From Onchidella celtica (Eukaryota; Mollusca; Gastropoda; Systellommatophora; Onchidiidae), in contig OZ007582.1 in NCBI GenBank assembly GCA_963931925.1, forward strand, positions 24,462,224 to 24,526,223: a DNA stretch of 64,000 nucleotides. Direction: 5' to 3'. Below, in pieces: positions 40,698 to 52,872 of this stretch. The number at the start of each line of letters is the position of its first letter. Within the stretch, counting starts at the first letter, position 1. Both the position numbers and the translations under genes were made by a program. The notes under the pieces are model-generated. The model was given only the letters and a program-made list of their open reading frames with translations, made no database searches and was not told where the DNA came from.

Positions 40698-42796
40698 TTA
40701 TGCCAGAATACCCAACCCCTTATTCGTACCAATGGTTACTTCATACTGTGATGTGTAACGTTGACGGGTGAAATGTCTGTAGAGAGTAACCAACAATTTC
40801 ACTACCAGAAGGCAAGCTGATATCACTAGAAGTACAATTGTGAAGATGGAATTGCGAGCACCTTCTTCATAATTCTTGGCAAGACTAGCACTCAGAGCAA
40901 ACACCACCACTAAGTAAGGTGTGAGTGTGTATCGTGTATACCGGTCTAACAGAAACAGATCAGTTACAGCAAAGATGAGAATTTCACCTGCAAGAATGGA
41001 AAGTGCAACCGTAGCAGCAGTTTCAACACCAATGGATTTACTGCCACTATAGGTCATTACCATGGCAATATTAAGAACACTTGCTATGGTCACCCATGTA
41101 GCTTGGATGCCCAGACCATTGTGAACCAGTGCTCTTGTCAGCCAAATCTCCAAAGTACGTTTCTGATCGATTAATTTTGGGGAGGCTCTGTCCAGGGCTC
41201 TATAAGATACAAAAAGAGCTGCATACATAAATAAACTGTAGGCAAGAAGTGCCCCACAAGCTGCTTCAATTTCTTGCCTGTCAAATGTGATCAGCCAAGT
41301 AATATTCAAAAAGCATACAATGCAAGTGATAATAAACAAAGACAGAGGAAGAAACATTGGATCTTGATAGGCTGCTCCATTTGGACCTTTCCTGCAGATG
41401 TTGACCAGGGAATATAATACCCACAGGGCCTGCCATGTGTAGATAAACCCCCAAATACTGAAAGCCCAGCCTGCTGGTGTTATTTCAGTGTAGAATAAGT
41501 CTGATAAGTCTCCAGTTTTGTTCTTGAAAATTGCTGAGAAAAGACAATAATAAAATGAAAAAAACAACAAAACAAAACAGAAAAGTGTTAGAAAATAGAT
41601 GTTTCTGTTTGAATACAGACAACAGATGTAAATTGTTGTGGAAATACAGTATGATGTAGCAATCTGAATATCAAAAGTAAACCATAACAACATGCTGCTC
41701 ATTCAGTTTATTAAGTGTGTAGACTTGAATGCAAAAAGTGTCTACTAGCTGTGCGCACTTATTGTGAAATATGGTAATTTTTTATCTATCCAACTAAAAT
41801 TATAATAATCAAACTCGCCTACAATGTCCAAGCAGTGGAAATCTTTTCCCGGTACAGAATAAACAAATTATGTAGATCACTGAAGATTTGCGCTACAGAG
41901 TTTTCCAGGCACAAGTTACGATATGTTCCTTTTCTGGCGTTAGGATAATCATTATGTTAATTAAGACCAAGGAAGAGAGACGAAACTTGAGAACTGTCAT
42001 TACAATGACAAATGCAGGCAAAACTCAACAGGCATCAATACAATGACAGGTTATGCCCTAACAGATTAGTTTTTGGCTATGAACATAGACTTTGGTATCA
42101 TGGCCAAATCGTCTATTTTCCCAAAACAAAATTTTTCAGTAGAAGGAAAAACTGTTCTACTAGAAAGTGATTGACAGCAGAGAGGTCTTCAACACTGCAT
42201 GTTAGGAAACTAGATTTCTTATCTGTGTGCCTTGACAGTTGGTGTAACAGTGATGCAATTGTAGATTGATGGATTGTGCGCAATTTCTTGTTGGCGGACT
42301 GGCAGTTTAACAGCAAAATGAAGCCAAGCTTGTTCTGGGCATGACAGGTCACAAGACAAGTGGTTCTTGCGCATTATGCTTCAAATGTAAACTAAAGTGT
42401 ATTAGGCTATTTTTCCATCATAGTAGAGGGAGGTCATTTCATGACAATATTTATAAACATATGATATGGGAGGGTGACACAGTCACATCACTAAGCCATT
42501 TTTATTAAAAAAATCAAAATCATAAGCAGGGCATGGGACACGTGGGATGTTTGGTTAGCACATAATGGAATCAGCTGGTCATTGGTCTGCGGCGTTATCT
42601 GCCTGTGGTTTGTGCACAATAGAAAACAAATTTATAAGCGTGTCATTCTTAAATTTTGAGAATTAAGAACTTGATAGACAAAACAATTACATGTAGCAAA
42701 CTTACTTCCATCTGGTCCATTGGCACTGAGTGCATTGATGACAAACTGGCCCACCATGCAAAGGAAATTGATGACTGCCAATACTGGGTACAACAT
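40698..42796 (-). CDS. TspO-like multi-pass membrane protein (PTHR33802 type), two coding exons
   Basis: Exon 1 is 42796 down to 42706 (ATG at 42796-42794), donor GTAAGT. Exon 2 is 41533 down to 40698, acceptor TTTTCTCAG. The split codon joins cleanly (…NGPDG-T-IFKNK…), giving 308 residues. About eight hydrophobic segments are visible: residues 1-22, then AGWAFSIWGFIYTWQALW, LSLFIITCIVCFLNITWLI, ACGALLAYSLFMYAALFV, WVTIASVLNIAMVM, VALSILAGEILIFAV, LTPYLVVVFALSASL and a last one near the C-terminus. The PAGWAFSIWGFIYT motif recalls the TspO/MBR fold, and the length and Trp pattern match the uncharacterised animal family PTHR33802. Ligand and membrane are unknown. An upstream acceptor TTTCATTTCAG at about 42,851 suggests a further non-coding 5' exon. 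Confidence 0.8.
41534..42705. other. Intron of the membrane-protein gene
   Basis: 1.17-kb intron. No repeat ends or RNA genes recognised. Confidence 0.7.
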
Positions 42797-42887
42797 TTTA
42801 CTGATTTGCTGGTATCAACTTTTATCAAGCAACTAATCCAAGGTCTTCAACTGAAATGAAAGTCATGATTTTAAAAATTTCATAATA

Positions 42888-43609
42888 CAGTGGAGAACGG
42901 TTAAACCGAAAATGGCTAAACCGAAAGAAAACAAGAATCTCCGATTTTTTTCCTCTTTATCTTTGTTAACCTAGCGCTAAACCGAAATAACCCTATGGTT
43001 AAACCGAAAAGAAAATTGCTGGCTTCAATGGCCAGTCCACTGTGATTTGCCATACATTGAGACAAGTCACTGTATCACCTCACGACACTCCCTTCCCCCC
43101 TAAAAAAATTACAGCAAAGCATGCTTCGTTCCTACATGGAAGCGGCAGCATTACAGGGATGGGGGGAGAGAGAGGGAGGCCCATAAACTCACGAGTCAGA
43201 CGGCAGCAGACGTTACGTTTGGCGCAACGCGACTGACCTTTCATGTAAAATGTGTGACATCAGAGAGACAACACTAGTTATCGTGGACGGCGCATTTCAC
43301 GGCATCATGTACAATAACGGTAACGAGCTCGGCGGGACGGCGGTTCTGAGAGTTAGTCCACATTCACCCACATATATATATACATGCTTTGAGTGTGCCT
43401 AGGCCTGAGCAATCGCCAACCCTCATTCTCAGTCAAAACACAGAGCAAGTGAGGACGTGTTGAGCCTGTTTAGCTTGTGCACTTACATTATTTGTCCTCT
43501 GTGATAGTGATTTGGGCTGCCTCTCTTGAAACTGGCGTTTTTCAAGCCTCCTATTGCTAAACCCAAACTCTGTCTAAACCGAAAACAAACCCAAGGTTTA
43601 ACCGTTGTC
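42888..43609. mobile_element. Tc1/mariner-like non-autonomous element with TAAACCGAAA repeats
   Basis: TA at 42886-42887 and 43610-43611. The left end begins CAGTGGAGAACGGTTAAACC; the complement of the right end begins GACAACGGTTAAACC. Five copies of TAAACCGAAA occur near the ends. An internal CCACTG at about 43,036-43,041 could be an alternative right end of a 150-bp version. It lies about 40 bp upstream of the candidate first acceptor of the membrane-protein gene. Confidence 0.5.
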
Positions 43610-43611
43610 TA

Positions 43612-46600
43612 ATGCCTATTCAAATGTTGGGGGGGTGGGGGGGGGGGGCATCAAGGAAAATTGTGCCAAGTGTCTCCCCTCTCTGTGAAGCAGTTGGTTG
43701 TCATCATGATTCTTGAGCTCTGAGTGCCAACTGTCTACTGTTATGAGGTTATCAGTCAAACAAAGTGTAAAACTGTGCTTCAATGTTAGATTAACCAAAA
43801 TAAAATCCACTTAATAAAAAGTGCATATAAGCTAATACTGTATTATGTCATCAAAAGATGGATGTCGTGATAAAGACATTATTCTCTGAATGATTTATGC
43901 TATCTCTTGTCAAACAGCAACTTATTCTTGAAAAATTACATACAAGGCTTGAGCCAAACAGGACAACAGCATCAAAAACTCTTGGCATGGGGTTGATTTT
44001 CAGTAGGATTTAATTGCTAATTTTTTTTTTTTTAATCACCCTGTGGCACAGTCTTTGAGGGGGTGGTGGGGGGGGGGAGGATTTTAAAAGACTCAAAAGG
44101 CCACGGCCAACGTCTCTGGTTGCATACACACATGTAAGAACAGTCTGATGAAGTATAATACTTCATCTCATTGTGTATCTCTGAGTGAAGCACTCTATCT
44201 AGATCTAACTGAAACTTTTTGCACAAAATTGAAAAACGTTTCCTCTTCATAAAATCTGATTTTCTCCCCTCACTGTTCTAGATTTAGCTCCGCCAGCTCC
44301 GTGTTTGAAGACTAAAGCATTCCTCGTGATTTTATTTTTTTTTAAATTTATAATACCCACTTAGATTAAGATCTAACTATGAACAAAAACAATAATTAAA
44401 GGGCCCATGGTAAGGCTTAAGGACTGTCCATTCGTAAAATCTATAAAACATGCCGACACATTTACGGGCGCCATAGGCCTACTGATGTAGATCTAGATCT
44501 AGATCCTGATCTGGTTTGATTGAAAAAAAAACAAACATAAAAACTTACAAATACAATTCTTTTTTCCAGCTATCAGCTGACGGTGATCGATTTGAAACTA
44601 GATCTCTAGATCTACTATGTCGTGCTCGCTTCTCTACTTGGCGACTATGGACGTCGCAGGTTTCCTTATGTAGGGTAAACGACGAGCGATTTTATAAGCT
44701 ATTCAATTGTGAATTATGTAAAAATCCAAATTTCACGTGATATTCTACGTCGATGTGTCAACAACCACTCGCCAACTAAAGATTGGCTGGGGCTGTATTA
44801 GACTTGAAGCAAGCCTATTTATTATTGTTGTTACATAAAGTATGACTAACAGGGCATCACGTGACCGCGCCTTCCAGAAATGTATGAAAACCCGTCTTTG
44901 CTTGAGCGGATAATAGCAAATAGCAGGTCCTAAGCCAACGACATGAAATCTATCAAATATTTTCCTGAAATTTTACTAAATATTAATATAACTTGTTATT
45001 CCAAATCCAAGGTGTCACTTCCCTCATCGAGATAGCTTAAAATAGTATGCAGGAACATTAGAAGACAAAATGTGCCACAGTTGTGTTCCATATAAATTAT
45101 TCCAACACGTTTTGGTGACACGTGAACGCACCAGCCTAGCCCTAATCCTCTTTGGCCTAGCCTAGACAATTTGAGGAAAAACTGTAACTTTCCTGACTGA
45201 CCCCACGGTCTCGGGAAATGCCCCCCCTTTCTCCCCACACACACCTTTGATGACGCAGATTTAATTCTTCGGAAAGTTTTATTTTTCAATGCGGGCCAGC
45301 CGTATTTTAGAAAAGTTGCTCACCTTGGAGTTACAATGGTGTCAGAGAAAAATAACGATATCAATATCACAATTTAACTGGCTGCGAGAAGGAATAAAGC
45401 TTTTTGTGATCGTGAGTTGTCCAATTAAAAATAACGCTGTGGTGGGCATTGCTGATTCATAATTGTTCATGACTATAAGTTATAGTTATCAATAATATAA
45501 TTGTATATATATATAATTTCTGAGTGGTGCTCGCGTCCAGTTAGGGTAATCTTCTGAGGCGCCGAATAAAACCTAAATACGCATCAAATAATAATTATGG
45601 TCCTCAAAGATTTGTTTAACGGGCCGGTGTTTGGGTAGTCTTTGGTTCCAAATTGCCCGTCAGTTTCTTTGTTTGACCGCTGGGTCTTAAAAAGTTTGTT
45701 TTTTTATTTAACACTCGATCTAAACCTATCATTAATGTCTGACGACCTTTCAAAAGCGTTCAATTCGATGTGATTTTCCCTAATAAATGAAACAGCGGAT
45801 AAACAGCGTTCCTAATCGCAGTGCTCTAATGCACGTGAGAGTCTCACGACAAAAACTGACACACGTTCGTTGAATTTGGTGCGACTTCCCCGAGACGTAC
45901 ATTAGTGTGATCTAAGAATGGCAAATCATTGGATACGCCTTAAGTCTTAAAAGGTTTATCAATCAATTGTAGATTTGTGTGTTTGTTTGTTTTAGTCCGA
46001 TATAAGTCCAAATAATCAATCTTTATGCAATTAGACACCAAGATTAAAAGAAAACAGAGTACTTTCACGACATGTGGAAACACAAAACCTATAAACGGAT
46101 CGTGTTCAGAAAAGTGTCTGGCCAGGTGTGAGGGAAATGCATCTTTTTTTTTTTTTCATTTTTCAATCTAATAATAATAGATTCGAAACACCAGCCGATG
46201 ATTATTATGTCGTATTACACAACATGATGATTTGCTTTTCTACTAAGTATGTCACTCACATTATTATGAAACATGAGTGCCCAGTCTGTGCTGTGGTTGG
46301 AGCCGCCATAAGCCACCGTTTCTTAATGTTAATTTGCTAATTTTATATTCATGGACAAGAACTAGGGGTTGTTGAGCAATGGGGCGTAATGTACTCTGAC
46401 CTTGTTTCCACTGTGAATCCAGTGAACTGCAGGTACGTACGTTTCCCGCAGGCTTTGGCGTGTCAATAAAACTCTTGACATTCATGTTGACAAAGATCCA
46501 AATGGGGTTAGGGACTTCAACAGACTATATGAGAAATCAGCCATAACAGTATATTATGAGACTGACATAACATAAATCCTTCCAGCAAGTTCTGGGCTTA

Positions 46601-47740
46601 CTCGTAAATCTTCTTGCCAATGACGGGCGGGTAGGAAAATCTCCCTCGTGATGGAAAAAGTGTATAGGTAAAAAAAAAAATGTCTAAGGAGACGCAAAAC
46701 ACATTTCCCGGTGCGGATCGCATTATTCTTAGTCCAATTTCCATTTCGAGATGATGAAAAGAAATTTAGTCGTATTTTAGAACAATCCATTCTCTAAAAT
46801 CATGTTGCAAGTGAATGTGACCAGGGGCGAGGCTTCCTCATAATCAAATAATCAGTGACTACCCTTCGAATATTAATTCTAGAATTACTACGCTTTCCAA
46901 ATCGAGCCCAACTCCCAAGTCCATTTGGTCAGTTCAGCCTTCAATTCTACCTCGCTGTTTGCGTTTGTATAGTCCAACACTTCTCACCGAAAAGCATCTT
47001 TATAGGAACCTACACCTTATGAACTGGTCCATAATCAGTGATTAACAAAGACAAAGAGGACTTGGCTACACCCAGAAACTATCTTGCGCATAGCCTGTAT
47101 TCGTCGACGCGGCCCCGTAGACAGCAGAATAGTGGGGATAAAAATAGGCTTTATAATCAAAGTTTGACCTGATTTTACCTAGATTTATGCATGTTTTTCA
47201 CTCTGCGGTGGTTTTCATCCTTATCGAAAGGTACGGAGTAGAGTGAAAGAGTTTGTGTGGATTTTTGTTTGTTTGTTTGAAGTAATCTAAGAATAATTTA
47301 CCCTACGCACAGCAAGAGCTATCAAAGCATAATAATAATAGTCTAGATCTAGACCACTGTGATCAAAATCAGTCGAACGTATCAAGAACATCACTTCACT
47401 TGATAGGTCGAGCGAACCTATACCGCAACGGTAGATGGCCACTTCTCCGATATCACCGCACATCGTTGTGTCACAGAGATGCCACTTAAGCACTTTCTGC
47501 CATTTAATGTTAATGGGTCCTTTTCGAGAAACTTTATGAGATGGTGGAATAACAAACTCTCTGGCTATGAATATGACAATGAAAACTTGCCGTTCAAATT
47601 ATATTTTTAAAATGGATGAAAAATATGCGTTTATAAGTCCGTTAGTATGAATGAATGGTGTGTTCAGATTAGTTTGGCTTGTAAATTGATGCATTCCTAT
47701 CCTGTTGACAAGAATAGTCCGCTCTTTAGATTTTGCAGTG
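43612..47740. other. Intergenic region, no gene recognised
   Basis: Contains long G tracts (43,628-43,648; 44,065-44,080) and repeated AGATCT/TAGATCTAG palindromes (44,190-44,620; 47,339-47,353). The promoter of the minus-strand membrane-protein gene probably lies in its left part. No ORF with a recognisable domain. Confidence 0.45.
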
Positions 47741-48287
47741 CCCAGTATCACGAGTGGAGTGAGCGGGATTCAAGGATTACGGGGGCATGGAAGTGAGGGA
47801 TTGACTCACGGGATAGTGAGGCTGCTCACCTATATTGACTTCTGTTAGTTAACGTTAAAGCGTGAAATGTTGTGAGTTGGGGGGTCGGCATGAGGCGAGA
47901 GCGCTGTACTGACAATCACTGCAAGTTAAGGAGTCCCAGGGGACAGACGTGAGATCAGAGGCAGTCGGGAGATTGTTGTGTGTTTTCCAGTGATGACTGG
48001 TAGGTTGAACTATGATTTATAATCATGATGATTGATGTATTATATTCGCCTATGACCATGATGTAAATAAGTATATGTGAGGAATGTGGAAGTCAGTGAT
48101 TACTGTGTATAGAAATGTGCGCCATGAGCGATAGATGTAAGTTAGGTTCATGGATTCGTAGCGAGAGTGAGTGCTGTGTGGTACGGTGGAGGTGTGTTAC
48201 CCTAAGATGTGTGGTGAGTGAAAGGTGGACTATTGTGTGTACGCTTCATGGTTTGTAATGAGGGGTGAAGTGGTTAGAAATGGTATG

Positions 48288-48498
48288 AAATATCATAAAA
48301 ACCACAGAAAACTGTTTCACTTCGTTCCTGTTGAAGTCTTTTATTGTTCGTTTTTTTGTTTTTTTTCACTTGACAAAGGCGAAAGCCGAAAATTTATGCA
48401 TTTTCTGTCTTCTCTTTAGTTTGCTTTGTACTGTTTGGGTTTTATTTCTCACGCGGGGCTTCGCAACATACAACCTTTTCTTTTTGCCCAATTTTGAC
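48288..48498 (-). mobile_element. Hairpin retroposon, copy C, inside the 5' LTR
   Basis: Flanked by an exact 14-bp target duplication TTAGAAATGGTATG at 48274-48287 and 48499-48512. The uninterrupted site is seen in the 3' LTR near 59,380, which proves insertion. On the minus strand it starts GTCAAAATTGGGCAAAAAGA and ends CTGTGGTTTTTATGATATTT, as in copy A. The middle differs from copies A and B and lacks their long perfect hairpin. Length 211 bp, no ORF. Confidence 0.85.
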
Positions 48499-49645
48499 TT
48501 AGAAATGGTATGGTATTATACCAATGTAATGTTCTTCTTGTAGGTGCCGGGGTCGGGCAGAGACGCCACCCGCGGTAAGCGAACTAGCACAGGGGATAGG
48601 CCAGCATAGGGCCGAAGGCTACGCATAGGCCAGTGGAGTGAAGCTGTCGAGCAGGACAGGAGGGGCGCATGAGTCGTGGAGGTCTGGCCACAGACAGGGA
48701 TGTGTATATAATTGTTAATGTGCTCTTAAGATGTACTACATGTGATAGTGATATACGACTGTGCTATTGCGAGGAGTTTCATGAACTGGTACGCTAGCAT
48801 GGTATCAGTGGGCGTGCACCTGTCGGTGCAAACGGCCAGGGCGGAGGAGGTTTCATCTAACCCAACGGCCACATGCTAGGGCACAATGTGACCCTCAGTA
48901 CTTGAGTCCTTCACATTGGCCCCCGGTAGCGGTGTGGTCATAGGCTTGTTTGCCTAAATCACAGACGAAGAATTGAGCAAACTTCCCGGACGCAGCTTCG
49001 AAGCTGGCGGCAGCAGGCCAGTGGTTGATTGATAGGGCAGATGGCAATAAACCGTCACTCTGGCCTGGATATCGTGACACAGAGCATCCACCAGTATTGG
49101 TGTTCTTTGGTTTGGGTCTTTCACCCTAGTCAGTTGGGACTGCGAGGCTGTGGAGTAGCCTACAGGCAGCCGGTCAGGCAATATGACTGTCCCTCTGGCA
49201 TCCTCCTGCACCTGGATACATTTCCAGTCGTCTTGACCCTGTCTTGCCACTTGGATAAGTTGTGTCCAGGCGAGAGAGTGAGTCTGATGTTTGCGCAGCT
49301 CTTTCTCACTAAAAACAAATTCTTTGCGCCAGTCTTAACACTCACCTCGTCTTCTTTCATCTTTGTCTCGTCTTCTTTCCTCTCAAAATTCCAACGGCGA
49401 TGGGCGAGTGCGGTGGCAGCAGGTTTGGATAGACTGGAAGCTGTTAGCACAGACCTACACGTTGGTGGCTGTGGGCTATGGTCGCTTCATCGTCGATTGA
49501 AGTGGAGGCGTGGGGAGGCAGCACCCACAGTAGCTGAGCAGCCTTATTTAAGGATAGCACTGCTCACCTCAACTGAGGAAGGGGCTAGAAAAGGTGCCCT
49601 AAAGAAAGCCCACTTCACATCACCCTGACTGGCATACCGCGACCA

Positions 49646-50833
49646 GTGGGGATCCCTTTTTGCGGTCGAAACAAAAAGAAATTCAGCTTACTCAGGCTAG
49701 GAGCCTGGAATATACGCACACTACAGGACAACTCAAACAACCCGGAAAGACGCACTGCACTTATTGCCATTGAGCTCAGCAGGTACAACCTGGACATAGT
49801 GGCACTCAGTGAGACCAGACTCCCTGATAGTGGCCAACTCAAAGAGCTCAGTGGTGGATACACCTTCTTCTGGAAAGGCAAGGGTGCAGTCGAACCGAGA
49901 CAGCATGGTGTTGGGTTTGTAATTAAAAATGACCTTGTCAGAAACTTGCAGTCCATGCCAATTGAAATAAATGACAGGCTAATGACACTCAGGATCCCAG
50001 TTGGGAAAAGCCAGCCAGCCACCCTCATTAGCGCATATGCGCCCACCATGACAAACCCAGATGAAGCCAAAGACAAGTTCTATTCTGATCTAGAATCTGT
50101 CATATGCTCTGTCCCGGCAGCTGATAAGCTGATTCTCTTGGGGGACTTCAATGCTAGGGTTGGCTCCGAAATCTCAGCGTGGCCAAATGTTTTGGGCCCT
50201 CATGGAGTTGGTTCATGCAATAACAATGGGTTGCCCTTACTTACTTTGTGCGCTGAATTTGGCCTGTTCATTACCAACACAAATTTTAGTCTCCCCGTGA
50301 GAAACAGAACGTCATGGATGCATCCCCGCTCAAAGCATTGGCATCTCATAGACTATGTCATTGTGAGGAAGACTGACAGAAAGGATGTCCTTGTAACAAA
50401 GGCGATGTGTGGTGCCGAGTGTGGAACTGACCACAGACTCATTGTTTGCAAGCTCAGACTAACATTGAGGCGCAATAGACGCCCTCAAGGAAAAGCGCCA
50501 CTTAAACGCCTATATGTTTCAAAACTCTGCTCAGCTGAGAAACAGAGCGAGCTCTCGTCAGAACTCTCCTCAAAATTGGATTGCGTGACTTTTGACCCTG
50601 AGAACATTGAACAGAGCTGGACTGACCTAAAAACGACTGTACACTCTTGCGCCAGCAGCACAGTTGGTTTTCTGTCCGCAAGCACCAGGACTGGTTCAAT
50701 GATAATGATAATGAAATCAAAGTGCTCATCAAAGAAAAAAATAGTCTCATCCAAGCTCACTGCAGTGACCCCTCTTCCACAGCAAAAGCTGATGCACTGC
50801 GTGCATGTAAGGGTGTACTCCAGAAGAAGCTGA
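49646..50833 (+). CDS. LINE endonuclease part
   Basis: Apurinic-type endonuclease (exonuclease-endonuclease-phosphatase fold). Blocks: LLRLGAWNIRTL, ALSETRLPDSG, LISAYAPTM, LILLGDFNARVG, HLIDYVIV and the catalytic GTDHRLIVCKL. It nicks target DNA for primed reverse transcription. Genuine coding runs to about residue 335; the last 50-60 residues are out of register with the family, and the natural continuation (HQDWFNDND…) is in another frame from about 50,650. A single 1-nt indel in 50,640-50,690 is the simple explanation. Confidence 0.85.
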   Translation: MGIPFCGRNKKKFSLLRLGAWNIRTLQDNSNNPERRTALIAIELSRYNLDIVALSETRLPDSGQLKELSGGYTFFWKGKGAVEPRQHGVGFVIKNDLVRNLQSMPIEINDRLMTLRIPVGKSQPATLISAYAPTMTNPDEAKDKFYSDLESVICSVPAADKLILLGDFNARVGSEISAWPNVLGPHGVGSCNNNGLPLLTLCAEFGLFITNTNFSLPVRNRTSWMHPRSKHWHLIDYVIVRKTDRKDVLVTKAMCGAECGTDHRLIVCKLRLTLRRNRRPQGKAPLKRLYVSKLCSAEKQSELSSELSSKLDCVTFDPENIEQSWTDLKTTVHSCASSTVGFLSASTRTGSMIMIMKSKCSSKKKIVSSKLTAVTPLPQQKLMHCVHVRVYSRRS

Positions 50834-52872
50834 GGAAAATGAAAAATGACTGGCTTGAAGAGCGAGTAAGAGAAACTCAGAAATATGCCGACACAAACAA
50901 CACTAGAAAGTTCTTTGAGAGCCTCCGAGCTGTGTTTGGACCATCCCGCTCTGGCACTACGCCACTTCTTGCGTCAGATGGTTCAACACGCATTGTTGAA
51001 TTGAATGCCATAATTCAGCGTTGGGCAGAACATTTCGGAGGTGTGCTAAATCGGCCATCAAATATAAATACTGAGTCCATTGACCGCCTCCCTCAGACTC
51101 CTATTAATGCAGCTCTTGCCAAGCCATTCACAGCAAATGAGACCCGAACTGCCACAAATCAGATGTCCTTTAACAAATCACCAGGCGTGGATTCAATTCC
51201 TGCTGAGGTGTATGCCTTCGGTGGAGAAAAACTTATTGAAAGGTTGACCGAGTTGTTCAATCATATGTTGAAAGCAGGGAAGCTGCCACAGGACTTCAAA
51301 GATGCTTCAATCATCCATCTGTACAAAAACAAAGGGGACAGCCAAGTCTGTGACAACCATCGGGGAATCTCTCTACTTTCAATTGCTGGCAAAATATTGG
51401 CAAGAATGCTTCTGAATCGCCTTCTTGATCACCTCTCGTCAAATGACTTGCTTCCCGAGAGCCAATGTGGCTTTCGTAAAGAGAGGGGAACGGCGGATAT
51501 GATTTTTGCTGCCAGACAGATTCAGGAAAAATGCATGGAACAAAATAAAGCGCTGTATATCACATTTGTTGACCTCACAAAAGCATTTGACACAGTGTGT
51601 CGTGAAGGCCTCTGGAAAATCTTGGCGAAGTTTGGGTGTCCACCCGAATTCATCACAATAGTGCGCCAGTTTCATGATGGCATGCAAGCTGCAGTCAAAA
51701 GCAACGGCAGTTTTTCAGAGCCCTTTGCTGTCACAAATGGGGTAAAACAGGGTTGTGTCTTAGCCCCAACTCTGTTCAGCATCATGTTCTCTGCAATGCT
51801 ACAAGAAGCCTTTAGCTCTCCTCCTCAAGGGGTAAGCATCAAGTACCGAACTGATGGCAGTCTATTCAACCTCAGGAGACTTCAGGCAAAAACCAAAACC
51901 AAAAGTACTCAAGTCTGTGACCTACTATTTGCTGATGATTGTGCACTTCTGGCACACGATGAGGATAGCATGCAAAACTGTGTTGATAAGTTCTCTAGTG
52001 CCTGTGACAACTTTGGCCTCACAATAAGCACAAAGAAGACGGAAGTGCTCCATCAGCCTACTCCAGACGACAAGTATCCTGTGACCCCAAATATCAAAGT
52101 CCATGACAGTCTTCTGAAGGTGTCGGAGAACTTCACCTATCTTGGCAGTACACTGTCTTCCGCGGCTCGTGTTGATACTGAAATTCTCTCAAGAATCAGC
52201 AAAGCCAGCTCTGCATTTGGCAGGCTTCGAAAGAGAGTGTGGGATGTTGCCGGCATTCGCACAGACACTAAGCTGAAAGTGTACAATGCTGTGGTCCTTC
52301 CCACCCTACTCTATGGGGCTGAAACCTGGACAGTGTACCAATCGCATGCCAGAAAGCTAAATCACTTTCATCTGGCCTGCCTTAGAAAGATCCTAAGGAT
52401 CAAATGGCAGGATAAAATTCCAGACACTGAGGTCCTCAATCGTGCCAAGGAATTGAGCATCTTCTGCCACCTGAAAAAAATTCAGCTACGTTGGGCAGGA
52501 CATGTTGTCAGAATGCCCGACTCCAGACTCCCTAAGCAAATCTTCTTCTCTGAGCTCTCCAATGGAACGAGGAATGTTGGGGCCCCAAAGAGACGTTACA
52601 AAGACACTCTCAAGCAATCACTGAAGGCCTTTGCCATTGATGTGAGTGAGTGGGAAAAGCTCTCGCTTGATCGTGCAAATTGGAGGGCGGCCCTTACCAG
52701 AGGCAGCAAAGCATGGGAAGCTGACAGAGTCCAGCAGGCTATCAAAAAAAGAGAATGGCGCAAGAAAAGGCCCAGTGGTACTGAACCAACGGAGCACTCT
52801 TGTCATTTATGCGGAAGGGTCTGCAGGGCAAAAATAGGACTTATCAGTCACATGAGAAGCCATAAGTCATGA
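50647..52872 (+). CDS. LINE reverse transcriptase with C-terminal C2H2 finger
   Basis: Continues the endonuclease protein in a second frame. RT blocks: NKSPGVDSIPAEVYAFGG, ESQCGFRKERGTADMIFA, ITFVDLTKAFDTV, GVKQGCVLAPTLFSIMFSAM and catalytic LLFADDCALLA. It ends with CHLCGRVCRAKIGLISHMRSH, a C2H2 finger common in this LINE group and probably binding nucleic acid. The first Met is arbitrary because the frame begins inside the protein. Coding is open to TGA at 52870-52872. Confidence 0.88.
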   Translation: MRQQHSWFSVRKHQDWFNDNDNEIKVLIKEKNSLIQAHCSDPSSTAKADALRACKGVLQKKLRKMKNDWLEERVRETQKYADTNNTRKFFESLRAVFGPSRSGTTPLLASDGSTRIVELNAIIQRWAEHFGGVLNRPSNINTESIDRLPQTPINAALAKPFTANETRTATNQMSFNKSPGVDSIPAEVYAFGGEKLIERLTELFNHMLKAGKLPQDFKDASIIHLYKNKGDSQVCDNHRGISLLSIAGKILARMLLNRLLDHLSSNDLLPESQCGFRKERGTADMIFAARQIQEKCMEQNKALYITFVDLTKAFDTVCREGLWKILAKFGCPPEFITIVRQFHDGMQAAVKSNGSFSEPFAVTNGVKQGCVLAPTLFSIMFSAMLQEAFSSPPQGVSIKYRTDGSLFNLRRLQAKTKTKSTQVCDLLFADDCALLAHDEDSMQNCVDKFSSACDNFGLTISTKKTEVLHQPTPDDKYPVTPNIKVHDSLLKVSENFTYLGSTLSSAARVDTEILSRISKASSAFGRLRKRVWDVAGIRTDTKLKVYNAVVLPTLLYGAETWTVYQSHARKLNHFHLACLRKILRIKWQDKIPDTEVLNRAKELSIFCHLKKIQLRWAGHVVRMPDSRLPKQIFFSELSNGTRNVGAPKRRYKDTLKQSLKAFAIDVSEWEKLSLDRANWRAALTRGSKAWEADRVQQAIKKREWRKKRPSGTEPTEHSCHLCGRVCRAKIGLISHMRSHKS

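Noticed and set aside
49029-49628. 199-codon open frame upstream of the LINE endonuclease
   Set aside because: It lies in the LINE 5' UTR and shows no ORF1-like feature (no coiled coil, RRM or zinc knuckle).
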